62,533 bases of DNA from Paraglaciecola chathamensis S18K6 (GTDB lineage Bacteria > Pseudomonadota > Gammaproteobacteria > Enterobacterales > Alteromonadaceae): positions 1-62,533 of the forward strand of contig BAEM01000037.1 of assembly GCA_000314955.1 (NCBI GenBank). Reading direction: 5' to 3'. How positions within the stretch are numbered: position 1 is the first letter of the stretch; each line of letters starts with the position of its first letter. Positions 46,019 to 55,545 of the stretch are shown piece after piece. The notes beneath the pieces were generated by a model. That model ran no database searches and was not told where the DNA came from. It saw nothing but the letters and a program-made list of their open reading frames with translations. The translations under genes were made by a program, and so were the position numbers.

Positions 46019-46050
46019 ACTCGCTATCAGCGTGTTTGTTGATAGCGAGT
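46019..46050 (+). terminator. Terminator after the TonB receptor gene
   Basis: ACTCGCTATCA and TGATAGCGAGT arms (11 base pairs) with a ten-base loop, followed by TATTATC. It lies 15 bases after the stop codon. Confidence 0.65.
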
Positions 46051-46228
46051 TATTATCAAAGCCTTTGTGTACTCTTGTCACTCCCTCTCTTCAAACCCAT
46101 GCCTGCCCGTTATACCAACTTTGAAGGTTAATTCGTCTTCGCTATAGTTAGGCATCAACCAAATAAAGTGAAGCCTCTTGCAACTGGTTTTACTATTAGC
46201 TCATCTACACTGACAAGAGAACAATAAA

Positions 46229-47404
46229 ATGAGCACAAATAAAGAATTCGATATCGTCGTTTACGGCGCCTCAGGCTTCACTGGCCGTTTAGTAGCAGAA
46301 TACTTGGCAAAGCAGTATGCAGATGACAATAGTTTCACTTGGGCAATGGCTGGGCGTAGCGCAGATAAATTAGCGTCAGTGCGCGATGAGATTGGTGCGC
46401 CAAAGGACACCCCACTCGTGGTCGCTGACGCTGAAGACGCGAGCTCTATGCAAGCCATGCTTGATAGTACACGTTTAATCTTGACCACCGTTGGCCCTTA
46501 TCAGCTTTATGGCTCTGAGTTAGTCGCCATGTGTGCCCAATCAGGTGTTGATTACGTTGATTTGTGTGGCGAGCCAGTTTGGATGCGCCATATGATCGAT
46601 GCCAATGAAGCTGCTGCCAAACAAAGCGGTGCTCGGATCGTGTTCTCCTGTGGCTTCGATTCCATTCCATTTGATCTTGGCGTGTATCACTTGCAGCAAT
46701 TGGCCAAAGAAAAATTTGGTCACACCTTTAACCGAGTAAAAGGTCGCGTTAAAAAGATGCAAGGGACCTTCTCTGGCGGTACAGCCGCAAGCTTAAAAGC
46801 CACTTTAGCCGCGGCCAAACAAGATCCAAAACAGTTTGAGTTGCTGCTCAATCCATTCTCTTTGACCCCAGGCTTCGCAGGCACTGAGCAACCTGCCGGG
46901 GATAAACCCTATTTTGAAGACTCACTCAATACGTGGGTAACGCCTTTCATTATGGCCGCGATTAATACGCGCAATGTGCACCGCAGCAACATGCTACTCA
47001 GTCACCAATACGGCAGCGATTTTGTTTACGATGAAATGCTGATGACAGGCCCAGGAGAGAAAGGGGAAACGATCGCTAAAGCAGTGGCCAGCGATAAAGG
47101 CATGATGAAAGATGGCGGCCCTAAACCTGGTGAAGGTCCAAGTAAAGAAGAGCGTGAGAACGGTTTTTACGAGGTGTTATTTGTCGGCAATGATCAAGAC
47201 GGACAAAACCTAACAGTGAGCGTTGGCGCCACACTTGACCCGGGTTATGGCTCGACTTCTCGTATGATCACCGAAGCAGCCTTGTGTTTGATTAAAGACT
47301 CAACCGATACTCCTGGCGGTATTTTGACCCCAGCATCGGCTATGGGCGACACGTTAATTAAGCGTTTAGTAGACAACGCAGGCTTAACCTTTAAACAACT
47401 GTAA
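46229..47404 (+). CDS. Saccharopine-dehydrogenase-like NAD(P)-binding enzyme
   Basis: A 391-residue oxidoreductase. The Rossmann opening is DIVVYGASGFTGRLVAEYL near residue 8, with TWAMAGRSADKL after it. The interior CGEPVWMRHMIDANEAA and FSCGFDSIPFDLGVY match the saccharopine-reductase-like or 'trans-acting enoyl reductase' group, not true lysine-pathway enzymes. AAGAGAACAATAAA precedes the ATG. The substrate is unknown; a lipid or polyketide intermediate is possible by family analogy. Confidence 0.8.
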   Translation: MSTNKEFDIVVYGASGFTGRLVAEYLAKQYADDNSFTWAMAGRSADKLASVRDEIGAPKDTPLVVADAEDASSMQAMLDSTRLILTTVGPYQLYGSELVAMCAQSGVDYVDLCGEPVWMRHMIDANEAAAKQSGARIVFSCGFDSIPFDLGVYHLQQLAKEKFGHTFNRVKGRVKKMQGTFSGGTAASLKATLAAAKQDPKQFELLLNPFSLTPGFAGTEQPAGDKPYFEDSLNTWVTPFIMAAINTRNVHRSNMLLSHQYGSDFVYDEMLMTGPGEKGETIAKAVASDKGMMKDGGPKPGEGPSKEERENGFYEVLFVGNDQDGQNLTVSVGATLDPGYGSTSRMITEAALCLIKDSTDTPGGILTPASAMGDTLIKRLVDNAGLTFKQL

Positions 47405-47415
47405 CGACGTACAAA

Positions 47416-47443
47416 AAAAGCCCAAGCAGTTGCTTGGGCTTTT
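47416..47443. terminator. Bidirectional terminator
   Basis: AAAAGCCCAAGCA and TGCTTGGGCTTTT arms, a strong GC-rich stem with A-run and T-run on opposite sides. It serves the convergent reductase-like gene and EF-hand gene. Confidence 0.85.
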
Positions 47444-47483
47444 AGTATCTGAATTCGTTGTCTACAAGACAAAATCGATGGGC

Positions 47484-47732
47484 TTAGTATTCCCACCATG
47501 ATTGCTGCCACCACTCCAAAAATTCTTCGAAGTCGATAGAGCCATCGTTGTTTTTATCAATCAAACCAAAGCCTTCTTCAACATGACTAGCCTTGGTTTT
47601 AGGCGATATGATAGTTAACAACTCAATAAATTCTGTTAACCCGATTTCACCATTCTTATCGGTATCAAAATAATCAAATTCTTTGCGAATTTCAGCAACC
47701 TTCTCCGGTGCTAATGTCTCTTGCTGTGCCAT
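47484..47732 (-). CDS. EF-hand calcium-binding protein
   Basis: An 82-residue cytoplasmic protein (no signal peptide) with two canonical EF-hand loops: DTDKNGEIGLTE at about 23-34 and DKNNDGSIDFEE at about 59-70, both with acidic residues at positions 1, 3, 5 and 12. The tail is strongly aromatic (FLEWWQQSWWEY). Bacterial calmodulin-like proteins of this size occur in marine gammaproteobacteria, with unknown roles. It stands alone between a terminator and trhO. Confidence 0.82.
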   Translation of the reverse strand: MAQQETLAPEKVAEIRKEFDYFDTDKNGEIGLTEFIELLTIISPKTKASHVEEGFGLIDKNNDGSIDFEEFLEWWQQSWWEY

Positions 47733-47824
47733 GATTGAACCACATTAGTTAATGTTAAGACGAGTTTACCCTTTCATATCACCAAATGTCTACGTTGGTG
47801 AGCTAAAGCGCAATGCCTAAAGGT

Positions 47825-48835
47825 TTAACCGTTGCTTTTTCCTGCAGCAGCACGTTGTGCTCGCCGTTGTGCAGCCTTTTGTTGACGGCGTAATTTTATG
47901 GCCTTGGTCGCGTCTTCTCCCACGTGCGCTTCGTTTCGCTGACGAGCTAAATTCACTTGCTTTTCACGCTCACGAAAACGCTTAAGCTGCTCTTCACTAT
48001 GGGTGCCATGACATTTAGGGCAGCTAGCGCCAGCCTCAAATAGCGGGCTTAGTTTATCTTCCTCAGTGATCGGTAACCGACAGGCATAACACTGATCATA
48101 ATCACTTTTTTGTAAGTCATGATTAACCGCCACACGATTATCAAACACAAAACAATCACCTTCCCACAAGGTATCGTCTTTCGGTACTTCTTCTAGGTAT
48201 TTAAGAATACCGCCTTCTAAATGATAAACCTCTTCAAAGCCCTGCTCTTTAAGATAAGCAGTGGACTTTTCACAACGAATACCGCCTGTGCAAAACATGG
48301 CGACTTTCTTGTTTTTACTTGGCTCAAGATTATCTTTTACATATTGAGGAAATTCACGAAAGGACTCAGTGTTCGGATTGATAGCGTTTTTAAAGGTGCC
48401 AATTTCTATTTCATACTCGTTACGGGTATCTATCACAGTCACATTAGGATCTGATATTAACGCATTCCAATCTTGCGGCTTGACGTAAGTACCAACTGTG
48501 CGCAAAGGGTCAATTCCTTCAACCCCCATGGTAACGATCTCTTTCTTTAGCTTTACTTTAGTACGATGAAACGGCTGACTTTCATCTAAGGATTCTTTGT
48601 GAGAAATAGGTGCTATACGCGGGTCTTGGTTTAAATAATCTAATAGTGCATCAATACCAGCTCGCGAGCCTGACACAGTGCCATTTATACCTTCTTTGGC
48701 CAATAACAACGTGCCTTTAATGCCGTTATCCTGCATAAAAGTCAAAAGCGGTTGACGCATTTCTTCGAAGTTTTCTAAGGTCACGAATTTGTATAACGCG
48801 CACACGACAAACGGCGCAGAAGTTTGATTTTGCAT
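47825..48835 (-). CDS. trhO: tRNA uridine-34 hydroxylase (rhodanese family)
   Basis: YceA/TrhO, 336 residues, catalysing oxygen-dependent hydroxylation of wobble U34 in some tRNAs. An N-terminal acylphosphatase-like domain (about 1-95) precedes a rhodanese domain with the catalytic Cys in [20 protein letters not shown] near residue 181. A Cys-rich segment ([20 protein letters not shown]) follows. The Arg/Lys/Ala-rich tail ([12 protein letters not shown]) is extended relative to the core. It is monocistronic. Confidence 0.93.
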   Translation of the reverse strand: MQNQTSAPFVVCALYKFVTLENFEEMRQPLLTFMQDNGIKGTLLLAKEGINGTVSGSRAGIDALLDYLNQDPRIAPISHKESLDESQPFHRTKVKLKKEIVTMGVEGIDPLRTVGTYVKPQDWNALISDPNVTVIDTRNEYEIEIGTFKNAINPNTESFREFPQYVKDNLEPSKNKKVAMFCTGGIRCEKSTAYLKEQGFEEVYHLEGGILKYLEEVPKDDTLWEGDCFVFDNRVAVNHDLQKSDYDQCYACRLPITEEDKLSPLFEAGASCPKCHGTHSEEQLKRFREREKQVNLARQRNEAHVGEDATKAIKLRRQQKAAQRRAQRAAAGKSNG

Positions 48836-49203
48836 GGTAGTTCCTTGCGAGTTGGATCGTAAATCCAGAGCAGTTAATGGGATGCTTAAAAAAGCGCCAG
48901 AAATATAGCAAAAGCCAACCCAGATTTAAAGTACCAACGCCACTTAACCTTATCTTTTACTGATCTATATCAGGCTCGAAAAATACCAAATCAATCGCTG
49001 TTATTTCCGGCTTAATGTTCATTGGTCAAAAAAACCATTTTTTAGTCAATTAACAAAAAACATAATTATATTTCACATACGAAAAGAATACTCAATCACT
49101 AAGCCGTTGTTTTTATTGATATTTAAAATTGGCATCTAGGTTGCAAACTGATAATTAACAAAACAACACATTGAAAATACTTACTCATTAAAGGAAATAC
49201 ACC
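48836..49203. other. AT-rich intergenic region
   Basis: About 368 AT-rich bases between divergent genes with no convincing reading frame. A candidate promoter for the small secreted protein is TTGGCA near 49130, a 15-base spacer and GATAAT near 49151; the spacing is short. Nothing else was seen. Confidence 0.4.
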
Positions 49204-49539
49204 ATGAAAACATTGACTAAAACTATCGCTGCAACGTTACTTTCTTTTGCTGTTTTAGGTGCTGCGCATGCAGACCAAGAATTAATTCCTACCGATAATG
49301 AAGCAGGAACAAAACTTTGCCTAACCGCGACGACTGGCAGCATACTAAAAATGAATAAAGCAATGAAATTAAGCAAGGTGACCAAGCGTTACGTCACTGA
49401 AAAAGTCACGTGTAACGGTCAAGACATGGTGGCATTTGTTGAACAATACGGTGCAAAAGCAGAAAAAATGAATAACTTTCTAACCAATGGTAAATACAGC
49501 GAAGAACGTAATGTTATCGCCAGTGTAAACAACCAATAA
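49204..49539 (+). CDS. Small secreted protein, DUF3718-like
   Basis: A 111-residue exported protein. The signal peptide is at 1-23 (IAATLLSFAVLGAAHA). The mature part has two Cys (GTKLCLTATTG and EKVTCNGQDM) spaced for a disulfide and the CNGQD motif that I associate with DUF3718 proteins of Alteromonadales and Shewanella. AAAGGAAATACACC precedes the ATG. The function is unknown. It ends at a strong terminator shared with the sigma-factor gene. Confidence 0.65.
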   Translation: MKTLTKTIAATLLSFAVLGAAHADQELIPTDNEAGTKLCLTATTGSILKMNKAMKLSKVTKRYVTEKVTCNGQDMVAFVEQYGAKAEKMNNFLTNGKYSEERNVIASVNNQ

Positions 49540-49586
49540 GCAGTTGGTTGTTACGCAAAATATATGCAACACACATAGATAGAAGC

Positions 49587-49614
49587 AAAAAATCCGCTCT
49601 TAGCGGATTTTTTT
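49587..49614. terminator. Bidirectional terminator
   Basis: AAAATCCGCT-CTT-AGCGGATTTT with flanking A and T runs. It ends the plus-strand small secreted protein and the minus-strand ECF sigma gene. Confidence 0.85.
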
Positions 49615-49625
49615 ATGCCTAAAAT

Positions 49626-50189
49626 TTACCCTGCCACACTCAGTTCTCGGTGTAACCAGGCTTTACCAAACTGCCCATCACGCTCTATGGTTCTAGGTGA
49701 AACCGCGTAAAACTGAGCAATATCTCGTACACTTGAACCTGCAAAAAACTGTAGCTCTAAAATTTCAGCTTTTCGTTTATCAAACTTTGCTAACGCTGAT
49801 AAGGCTGCATCTAATTCAACAACATCATGGCTGACGGGTTTATCTCCATATTTATAATCAACCAAGGTGATATGGTTTGCCCCAGCCCCTCGTTTTTGAC
49901 TAGTATGTGCCCTAGCGTGATCAACCAAAATACGCCGCATCATGTTACTGGCTAGTCGATAAAAATGCGCTCGGTCTGCAAAATCTAACTGAGCATGCAA
50001 TAAATCGATAAACACTTCATTCACCAAGGCGGTGGCTTGTAATGTATGTCCAGCTCTTTCGTAAGACATGTGCTTTTGTGCTCTGCGATGCAATTCTGAG
50101 TAAACTAACTTACTTAAATCATTGAATGCTTGCTCGCTTCCTGATTGCCAGTCACGAAGTAACTGCGTGATATCCCGATCTTTGTTCAT
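49626..50189 (-). CDS. ECF RNA polymerase sigma factor (TIGR02999 type)
   Basis: A 187-residue sigma factor. Region 2 contains ERAGHTLQATALVNEVFIDL and DRAHFYRLASNMMRRILVDH, which are the TIGR02999 hallmarks; the acidic residues usual in ECF region 2.2 are replaced by Thr, Ala and Asn. Region 4 has AEILELQFFAGSSVRDIAQF and SPRTIERDGQFGKAWLHREL. The ATG at 50189 is preferred over a GTG four codons earlier. It is divergent from a Ser/Thr kinase gene (123-base gap). In Vibrio parahaemolyticus a sigma factor lacking those acidic residues (EcfP) is activated by its kinase PknT. Confidence 0.88.
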   Translation of the reverse strand: MNKDRDITQLLRDWQSGSEQAFNDLSKLVYSELHRRAQKHMSYERAGHTLQATALVNEVFIDLLHAQLDFADRAHFYRLASNMMRRILVDHARAHTSQKRGAGANHITLVDYKYGDKPVSHDVVELDAALSALAKFDKRKAEILELQFFAGSSVRDIAQFYAVSPRTIERDGQFGKAWLHRELSVAG

Positions 50190-50312
50190 AGCGTTACACA
50201 CTGAAAAGTGAAATAGAGTTGCATAATTTTAGCACAGGAATAGACTAATTTTTAATCATTAGATACTCATCTAGCGTTCCGTTAATACATTTTGCGTAAA
50301 GGACTAAAGCAA

Positions 50313-53054
50313 ATGAACAGCAACGAATGGCAAACAGTACAAGACATTTTTCATCACGCAATTACTCTGCCTGTAGAGCAACGCGGCACTTACATCGACC
50401 AGCAATGTAAAAATAACTCACATTTACATCAAGAAGTGACCTCATTATTAACGCACCATGAGAAAAGCACCGAAATTGATTCCATCATCGATTACGCCGC
50501 GCATTGTGTTGTAAACCAAACTTCGCAAAAAATAGGCGATGTGGTTGACCGTTATCGACTGATTGAGATGATTGGCCAAGGCGGGATGGGCGATATCTAC
50601 CTAGCAGAAAGAGCGGACGAACACTACACACAACGCGTGGCAATAAAAATTAACCGAAACGCGCTTACAACAGCAGATAGAGCATCACGCTTTAAAACTG
50701 AACGACAGATATTAGCGAACCTAGAACACCCTAATATCGCACGCCTGCTCGATGGCGGCACAACTGAAACAAATCAGCCTTATTTAGTCATGGAATACAT
50801 TGAAGGCACACCTATTGACCTTTATTGCCAACAAAAAAAACAGGGCCTGCATGAACAGTTAAGACTTTTTCAAAAAGTATGTGACGCCGTCCAATACGCT
50901 CATCAACACTTGGTTGTGCACTGTGATTTAAAACCCTCAAACATACTTATCACCATGGACGGTGAGCCAAAGTTACTCGATTTTGGCATATCCAGATTGC
51001 TTGACCAGCAAGAATCTAGCGACGGCGAACAAAGCCTTGAGGCAAGCGAGGCTGAGCGTTTGCTTAGCCTACATTATTCGAGCCCAGAACAAATTTGTGG
51101 CGATCCTCTGTCCACCAGCACTGATATTTATTCATTGGGGGTCATTTTATACAAACTACTGACACAACAACTGCCTTATGAGCACGTTGCAGACAAACTG
51201 CACGACGCCATTGTCGAATTTACGCCTGCTCCGCCAAGTCAGTTGTTAACCCGCAATAAATCGACGCTTGGGAATTCAACGCAGGTTGAGCCTAGCGTGA
51301 TAAAAGCCAAGGATATCGCGGGTGACCTAGATGCTATATTGCTAAAAGCCCTGCATAACAGAGCTTCTTTGCGCTATAAAAGTGTTAGCCAGTTTTCAAA
51401 TGACCTTGAGCGCTTTGTTAACCACTACCCTGTAACAGCGCACCGTAATTCTTGGGTCACGCGCAGTAAAAAGTTTTTGCGCCGCAACCGTCTTTCAAGC
51501 TCGCTGGCGGCTTTCATTCTTATTACTATGACCACCACAAGTAGCGCCATATTTATTCAGTCTCAGCGTATTGCACTCGAGCGTGATATCGCCGAGCAGG
51601 AGCGCGGTAAAGCGGTTGCTATCACTGACTTTTTGCACAACATGTTTTTTTCTATTAACCCAGATAAGGCCCAAGGCGAAGTCATAACAGTGCGACAAAT
51701 TTTAGACAAAGCCAGTGAAAAACTAAACCAAGATGACAGCCACACGCTATTTTCACAACCTTTAATTGAGGCCTCTGTAAGGCGCACTATTGGCGACATA
51801 TATTTCCGTTTAGGGGTGATCCATCCGGCTATTGGACACTTAGAAAGAGCGTTGACACTGCATCGAGAACATCAAACTGACGACGCTGAGTTCTATCGCG
51901 TACTTAGGGCATTGAGCAATTCTTATAATCGCGCAGACAAATTTGATCTGCAGCGCCCAATTTTAGAAGAGTCAATAGAGGTCGCCAAACGTATCTTTGG
52001 TGAGCACGATGAAAAAACTTTGGGTGTTATGTCTAACCTAGCAGGGTTATATAATGATACCGGCAATTCGTTTATGGCCATCAATCTGCACAACGAAATA
52101 TACGATAAAAGTTTAAACGCCCTAGGCCCAGCGAATATTGTCACCATTCTTGCAATTACCAGTCTTGGTGCTGATTACTATGCCTTAGGGGATTATCAAA
52201 AAGCCGAGGAATACTTCCAACAAGGTCTAGAAGCCTGCTTAAAAGAGTGGAACGAAAACCACGGATTAGCACTGTATAACTTGGCCGGCGTTGGTTATGT
52301 GCTGGAACGCTTAGGTCAATTTGAAGCCGGGTATGCCCCTACTAAAAAACGCTTAGAGCGCGCAATACACGTCTTGGGAGAACAACATCAAGACACACTT
52401 GACGCCAAACTCAGTATGGGCCGAATCCATCTCGGATTAGGGGAGTATTCCCAAGCAGAAGCACTGTTTAATGATATTTTGACTGCTTTGCCAAAACGAG
52501 CAGGCGAACTTCACGCCCTTAACTATGTCACCCGTTTCGCGTTAGCTGAGCTATATCTAAAAACTGACCGCGCAGCTCAAGCATTACCGCTAGCACAGAG
52601 CACATTAACACTCGCTAAAGATGTATGGGCAGATGACAACTTAAAGATTTTGTTTGGCACCCAAGTATTGGCTGATGCTCTGGCCGCCAATCAAGAATAC
52701 CAAAACGCCATTACCCATTATCAACACATTTTAATCAGTCGCCAGCAGAGCATTGATAAAGAACAGCAACAAAACAAACGGTTGGAAATCGAGCACCTGC
52801 AAGTCAAATATATTGAGGCGTATTATGCCCATTTAGGTTTAGCACGGGCCTACCTAGCCCTTGAGCAAAACGCGAATAGCACTGAACATTTACGTAGCAT
52901 AGTACGCTTAACACAGGCCCACCCACGTATGACGGCAACCGAACTACCATGGGTATTAACATCGTTACTAACTGAATACGAAGGCTCAGGCAAAACGAAG
53001 CAGGCATCGACGATCCGCGCCCAGCTCGTTGCTTTGGACCAACGCCGGCCCTAG
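50313..53054 (+). CDS. Membrane Ser/Thr protein kinase with TPR sensor region
   Basis: A 913-residue eukaryotic-like kinase. The kinase domain (about 70-360) has IGQGGMGDIYLAERAD (P-loop), VAIKINR, the catalytic loop VVHCDLKPSNILITMDG, LLDFGISRLLD and SSPEQICGDPLSTSTDIYSL. The usual HRD is HCD, so it is a non-RD kinase. One transmembrane helix at about 397-414 (SSLAAFILITMTTTSSAIFI) is followed by repeated TPR-like helices (about 460-880), probably periplasmic. The ATG at 50313 follows AAGGA; a TTG extension is rejected. It is divergent from the ECF sigma gene, its likely phosphorylation target. Confidence 0.88.
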   Translation: MNSNEWQTVQDIFHHAITLPVEQRGTYIDQQCKNNSHLHQEVTSLLTHHEKSTEIDSIIDYAAHCVVNQTSQKIGDVVDRYRLIEMIGQGGMGDIYLAERADEHYTQRVAIKINRNALTTADRASRFKTERQILANLEHPNIARLLDGGTTETNQPYLVMEYIEGTPIDLYCQQKKQGLHEQLRLFQKVCDAVQYAHQHLVVHCDLKPSNILITMDGEPKLLDFGISRLLDQQESSDGEQSLEASEAERLLSLHYSSPEQICGDPLSTSTDIYSLGVILYKLLTQQLPYEHVADKLHDAIVEFTPAPPSQLLTRNKSTLGNSTQVEPSVIKAKDIAGDLDAILLKALHNRASLRYKSVSQFSNDLERFVNHYPVTAHRNSWVTRSKKFLRRNRLSSSLAAFILITMTTTSSAIFIQSQRIALERDIAEQERGKAVAITDFLHNMFFSINPDKAQGEVITVRQILDKASEKLNQDDSHTLFSQPLIEASVRRTIGDIYFRLGVIHPAIGHLERALTLHREHQTDDAEFYRVLRALSNSYNRADKFDLQRPILEESIEVAKRIFGEHDEKTLGVMSNLAGLYNDTGNSFMAINLHNEIYDKSLNALGPANIVTILAITSLGADYYALGDYQKAEEYFQQGLEACLKEWNENHGLALYNLAGVGYVLERLGQFEAGYAPTKKRLERAIHVLGEQHQDTLDAKLSMGRIHLGLGEYSQAEALFNDILTALPKRAGELHALNYVTRFALAELYLKTDRAAQALPLAQSTLTLAKDVWADDNLKILFGTQVLADALAANQEYQNAITHYQHILISRQQSIDKEQQQNKRLEIEHLQVKYIEAYYAHLGLARAYLALEQNANSTEHLRSIVRLTQAHPRMTATELPWVLTSLLTEYEGSGKTKQASTIRAQLVALDQRRP

Positions 53055-53064
53055 CGCCCTATAT

Positions 53065-54489
53065 TTAAAAAGTATACTTAACGGATACCCACCAGCGCGA
53101 GGCATCCTTAAATTGACCAAACTGGCCGTTTGGATCTCCAAACAGCCAATCAATCCCCGTTTGAAATTTCAAGTTGTCGTTATAGTCGTATACCAAGGCA
53201 GGACGCAGCGTACCATCGCCTTGATTCACACTGCCAATCAGCTCGGTTTTAAAAAGTAATCGCTCGTTAAAGAAACTGCGCTGGGCCCTCAAGGTGAGTA
53301 GTGTATCGGTAGCAGGGCGGACCAAATTCAGCTCTTCTTCTCGAATATGGTCTACCACTAACTGAGCATTCACAAACCAATTTGCCGGTGCTCGCCAGTC
53401 GACTCCCCCTCCTATCAGCATCCGCTTTGCCCGCGCCTGCATTAAGGGCTGCTCACCGAGCACGTTCAAAGGTTGGTCGGGTATATAGGCAAGCTCCATC
53501 CGCCATACTAGTGCACCTAGCGTGACATCATAAGTCGCCCCGAGTACGGTGCGGCGCAAGTAATCAAAGCTAACATTTATCGGTAGACTCGCCACCATCG
53601 CTTGGCGCAGTTGAATGACAGGATCAGTGTCAGGCCCCCGATATAACATGACTGACATATCCCCCTCACCTAGGCTATGCCCAAATTTAACCCCTGCAGT
53701 ACTTTGGTTAACGGTATGCTCTCGTTTGGGAGTTTGTATTCTTAGGGCCTGCGCCAAATCAACGGTTGGCGCTTGCCCCTCAAGACCTAAATCTGCAACT
53801 GATAACCCCCCGGTAAAACGGGTTGAGGATAAAAAGAAAGTATCGCCAATATTGGCCTGCTGCGTACTCGTACCATCAAATGCTAATGAGGTATCCACGT
53901 GCCAGCCATCCAATTTACTGCGCCAACGTATCCCCCACCTAGCGATACGCTCAGGGCGCATATCGGTTAAGACAAAATCACGGCGACGCACGGGATCGAA
54001 ACGATCAGTCACTTGTACGCCATCTAATACTCCCCAAGGGGTAACCTGCTTACCGATGACCACACTAGCTCCCCGTTTGCGCCACATTAAAAATGCCCGG
54101 GTCAGCTCTATACGGGCATCGGTGCTATCCAAAAGGGGCTGATTTAAAGTAGCGAAGTTGTCAGTACTGCCTAGCCCAGTTTTGCTAAAGGCAACTTGAG
54201 AAAGGGTATCAAGTTGAGCGCTCCATTGCCGATTTAACCGCAACGTATGCCGAGAAGCCAAGCTCACTCTGGACAAATCTAAGTCAGAGTGTTTCAAATT
54301 CAGCGCCGCGCGATACTCTAGCGACACTTGGCTTGATTGTACTTTTACCTCAGCCTTAACGAGGGGTGTATACAGCCCGCCGAGGCCAACAAAAAGACCA
54401 AATAAAAGGCTCAGCAACGAGCAACCAACTTGGTTAATCACCCTTTGCTTAAGATACTGATGCCGATAAACATGTGACTGAATCTTCAT
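53065..54489 (-). CDS. Outer-membrane beta-barrel protein of an export operon
   Basis: A 474-residue protein with a signal peptide at about 18-46 (LSLLFGLFVGLGGLYTPLVKA). Amphipathic beta-strands follow, and the C-terminal strand ends RWWVSVKYTF with terminal Phe, as in Omp85-assembled barrels. Segments such as AFLMWRKRGASVVIGKQVTP and DRFDPVRRRDFVL resemble DUF1302-type barrels seen beside RND/MMPL exporters. It is the last gene of the operon. Its 3' end lies ten bases from the convergent kinase gene. Transported substrate unknown. Confidence 0.7.
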   Translation of the reverse strand: MKIQSHVYRHQYLKQRVINQVGCSLLSLLFGLFVGLGGLYTPLVKAEVKVQSSQVSLEYRAALNLKHSDLDLSRVSLASRHTLRLNRQWSAQLDTLSQVAFSKTGLGSTDNFATLNQPLLDSTDARIELTRAFLMWRKRGASVVIGKQVTPWGVLDGVQVTDRFDPVRRRDFVLTDMRPERIARWGIRWRSKLDGWHVDTSLAFDGTSTQQANIGDTFFLSSTRFTGGLSVADLGLEGQAPTVDLAQALRIQTPKREHTVNQSTAGVKFGHSLGEGDMSVMLYRGPDTDPVIQLRQAMVASLPINVSFDYLRRTVLGATYDVTLGALVWRMELAYIPDQPLNVLGEQPLMQARAKRMLIGGGVDWRAPANWFVNAQLVVDHIREEELNLVRPATDTLLTLRAQRSFFNERLLFKTELIGSVNQGDGTLRPALVYDYNDNLKFQTGIDWLFGDPNGQFGQFKDASRWWVSVKYTF

Positions 54490-54672
54490 GATATTCCTTG
54501 CTATTTAATCCCTTCGCGTTTGTTCTTTTCAGTGGCGTGCGCTTCACCCTTGAGCGCTTTAGCTTGAAGCTCGCTGCCTCTGAGCTGTTCATTTTTGACT
54601 CCCCTGCCTTAAGCTCATCTTGTTTATTTCCCCTGCCTTCTGCCCCTAATACAACATATGCGCTAACGCCTG

Positions 54673-55545
54673 TTACAACCCGGAAATACTCGGTACGCCA
54701 TAACTCAACTCATCAGCAGTCAAAATACTTTGTGGTAAATCTGGAACGTGCTTAACATCGCTTAGCACTACATCCGTCTTATGCGCGAGCTGAGCATTGG
54801 TGACTGTGAAATGCGTTGCTATCCAGGCATCTGATACGCGCTCTAAACGTTTTACAGAAATGGTTTTCAGCGGTATGCCATCTACGTCTGTGTAATTTAT
54901 TTCTAACGGGAAGTAAGTGTCAGGGTCGACACGAGCTACAAAGCTGCTGTATCCCAGCTCTGACGCTTTACTGCTCGATTTGGTGACGCCTTTTAAAACC
55001 AAATAACGCTTTTGCTCTACGATTTGCTCTTCGCCTAGGGCAAAGTCCCAGTCTAATAAGGTGAATTTGAAGTTGTCTTTAATATCGCCGTAGGTCAGAT
55101 CTGTGCCCATAAAGTAGTCACCTTTGCTCGAGGCGGGCAGTTTACGAACGCGATCAGTGGCCGGTAAATACAGCCAATTCTCATCACTGCCTGATACCTT
55201 GTCATAACTTAAAAATCCGGTATTTTGCAGCGCAGCCGGTGCAGTAAAATAGATCCCTATTTTGGTATCGCCTTGATGAACAGAATGAACAAATAAAGCA
55301 GAGCGTTTTCGCACGCCTCCTGAATCATTGTGCAAGGTAAAGTGCATATTCCCTGCTCGCCCATCGTTAGCCGCTCTTGTTAGCACCTTATTCGCTAATT
55401 CTAGGGCCGACATTTGGTTATTTTCCTGTGCTGAAACAGGCTGAATAAAAAGCCCACAGAACAGCCAAATACTGATTTGAATTAGGCTTGTACGCGCTCT
55501 TTTATGGCTTGTGCTTTTTAGGTTTGCGACGTTGAATAATTTCAT
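54673..55545 (-). CDS. LolA-like outer-membrane lipoprotein-sorting protein
   Basis: A 290-residue periplasmic protein with a signal peptide at about 22-39 (SIWLFCGLFIQPVSA). The body has the COG2834 pattern: IYFTAPAALQNTGFLSYDKV, ENWLYLPATDRVRKLPASSK, GDYFMGTDLTYGDIKDNFKF. Such LolA-fold proteins usually partner an RND/MMPL exporter. Its ATG overlaps the RND stop by one base (TAATG), showing coupling. It probably carries a lipid or lipoprotein from the exporter to the outer membrane. Confidence 0.8.
   Translation of the reverse strand: MKLFNVANLKSTSHKRARTSLIQISIWLFCGLFIQPVSAQENNQMSALELANKVLTRAANDGRAGNMHFTLHNDSGGVRKRSALFVHSVHQGDTKIGIYFTAPAALQNTGFLSYDKVSGSDENWLYLPATDRVRKLPASSKGDYFMGTDLTYGDIKDNFKFTLLDWDFALGEEQIVEQKRYLVLKGVTKSSSKASELGYSSFVARVDPDTYFPLEINYTDVDGIPLKTISVKRLERVSDAWIATHFTVTNAQLAHKTDVVLSDVKHVPDLPQSILTADELSYGVPSISGL

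Noticed and set aside
53615-54142. 175-codon plus-strand frame opposite the barrel gene
   Set aside because: Antisense shadow. The minus-strand barrel has signal peptide, strands and C-terminal Phe; the plus frame has none of these.
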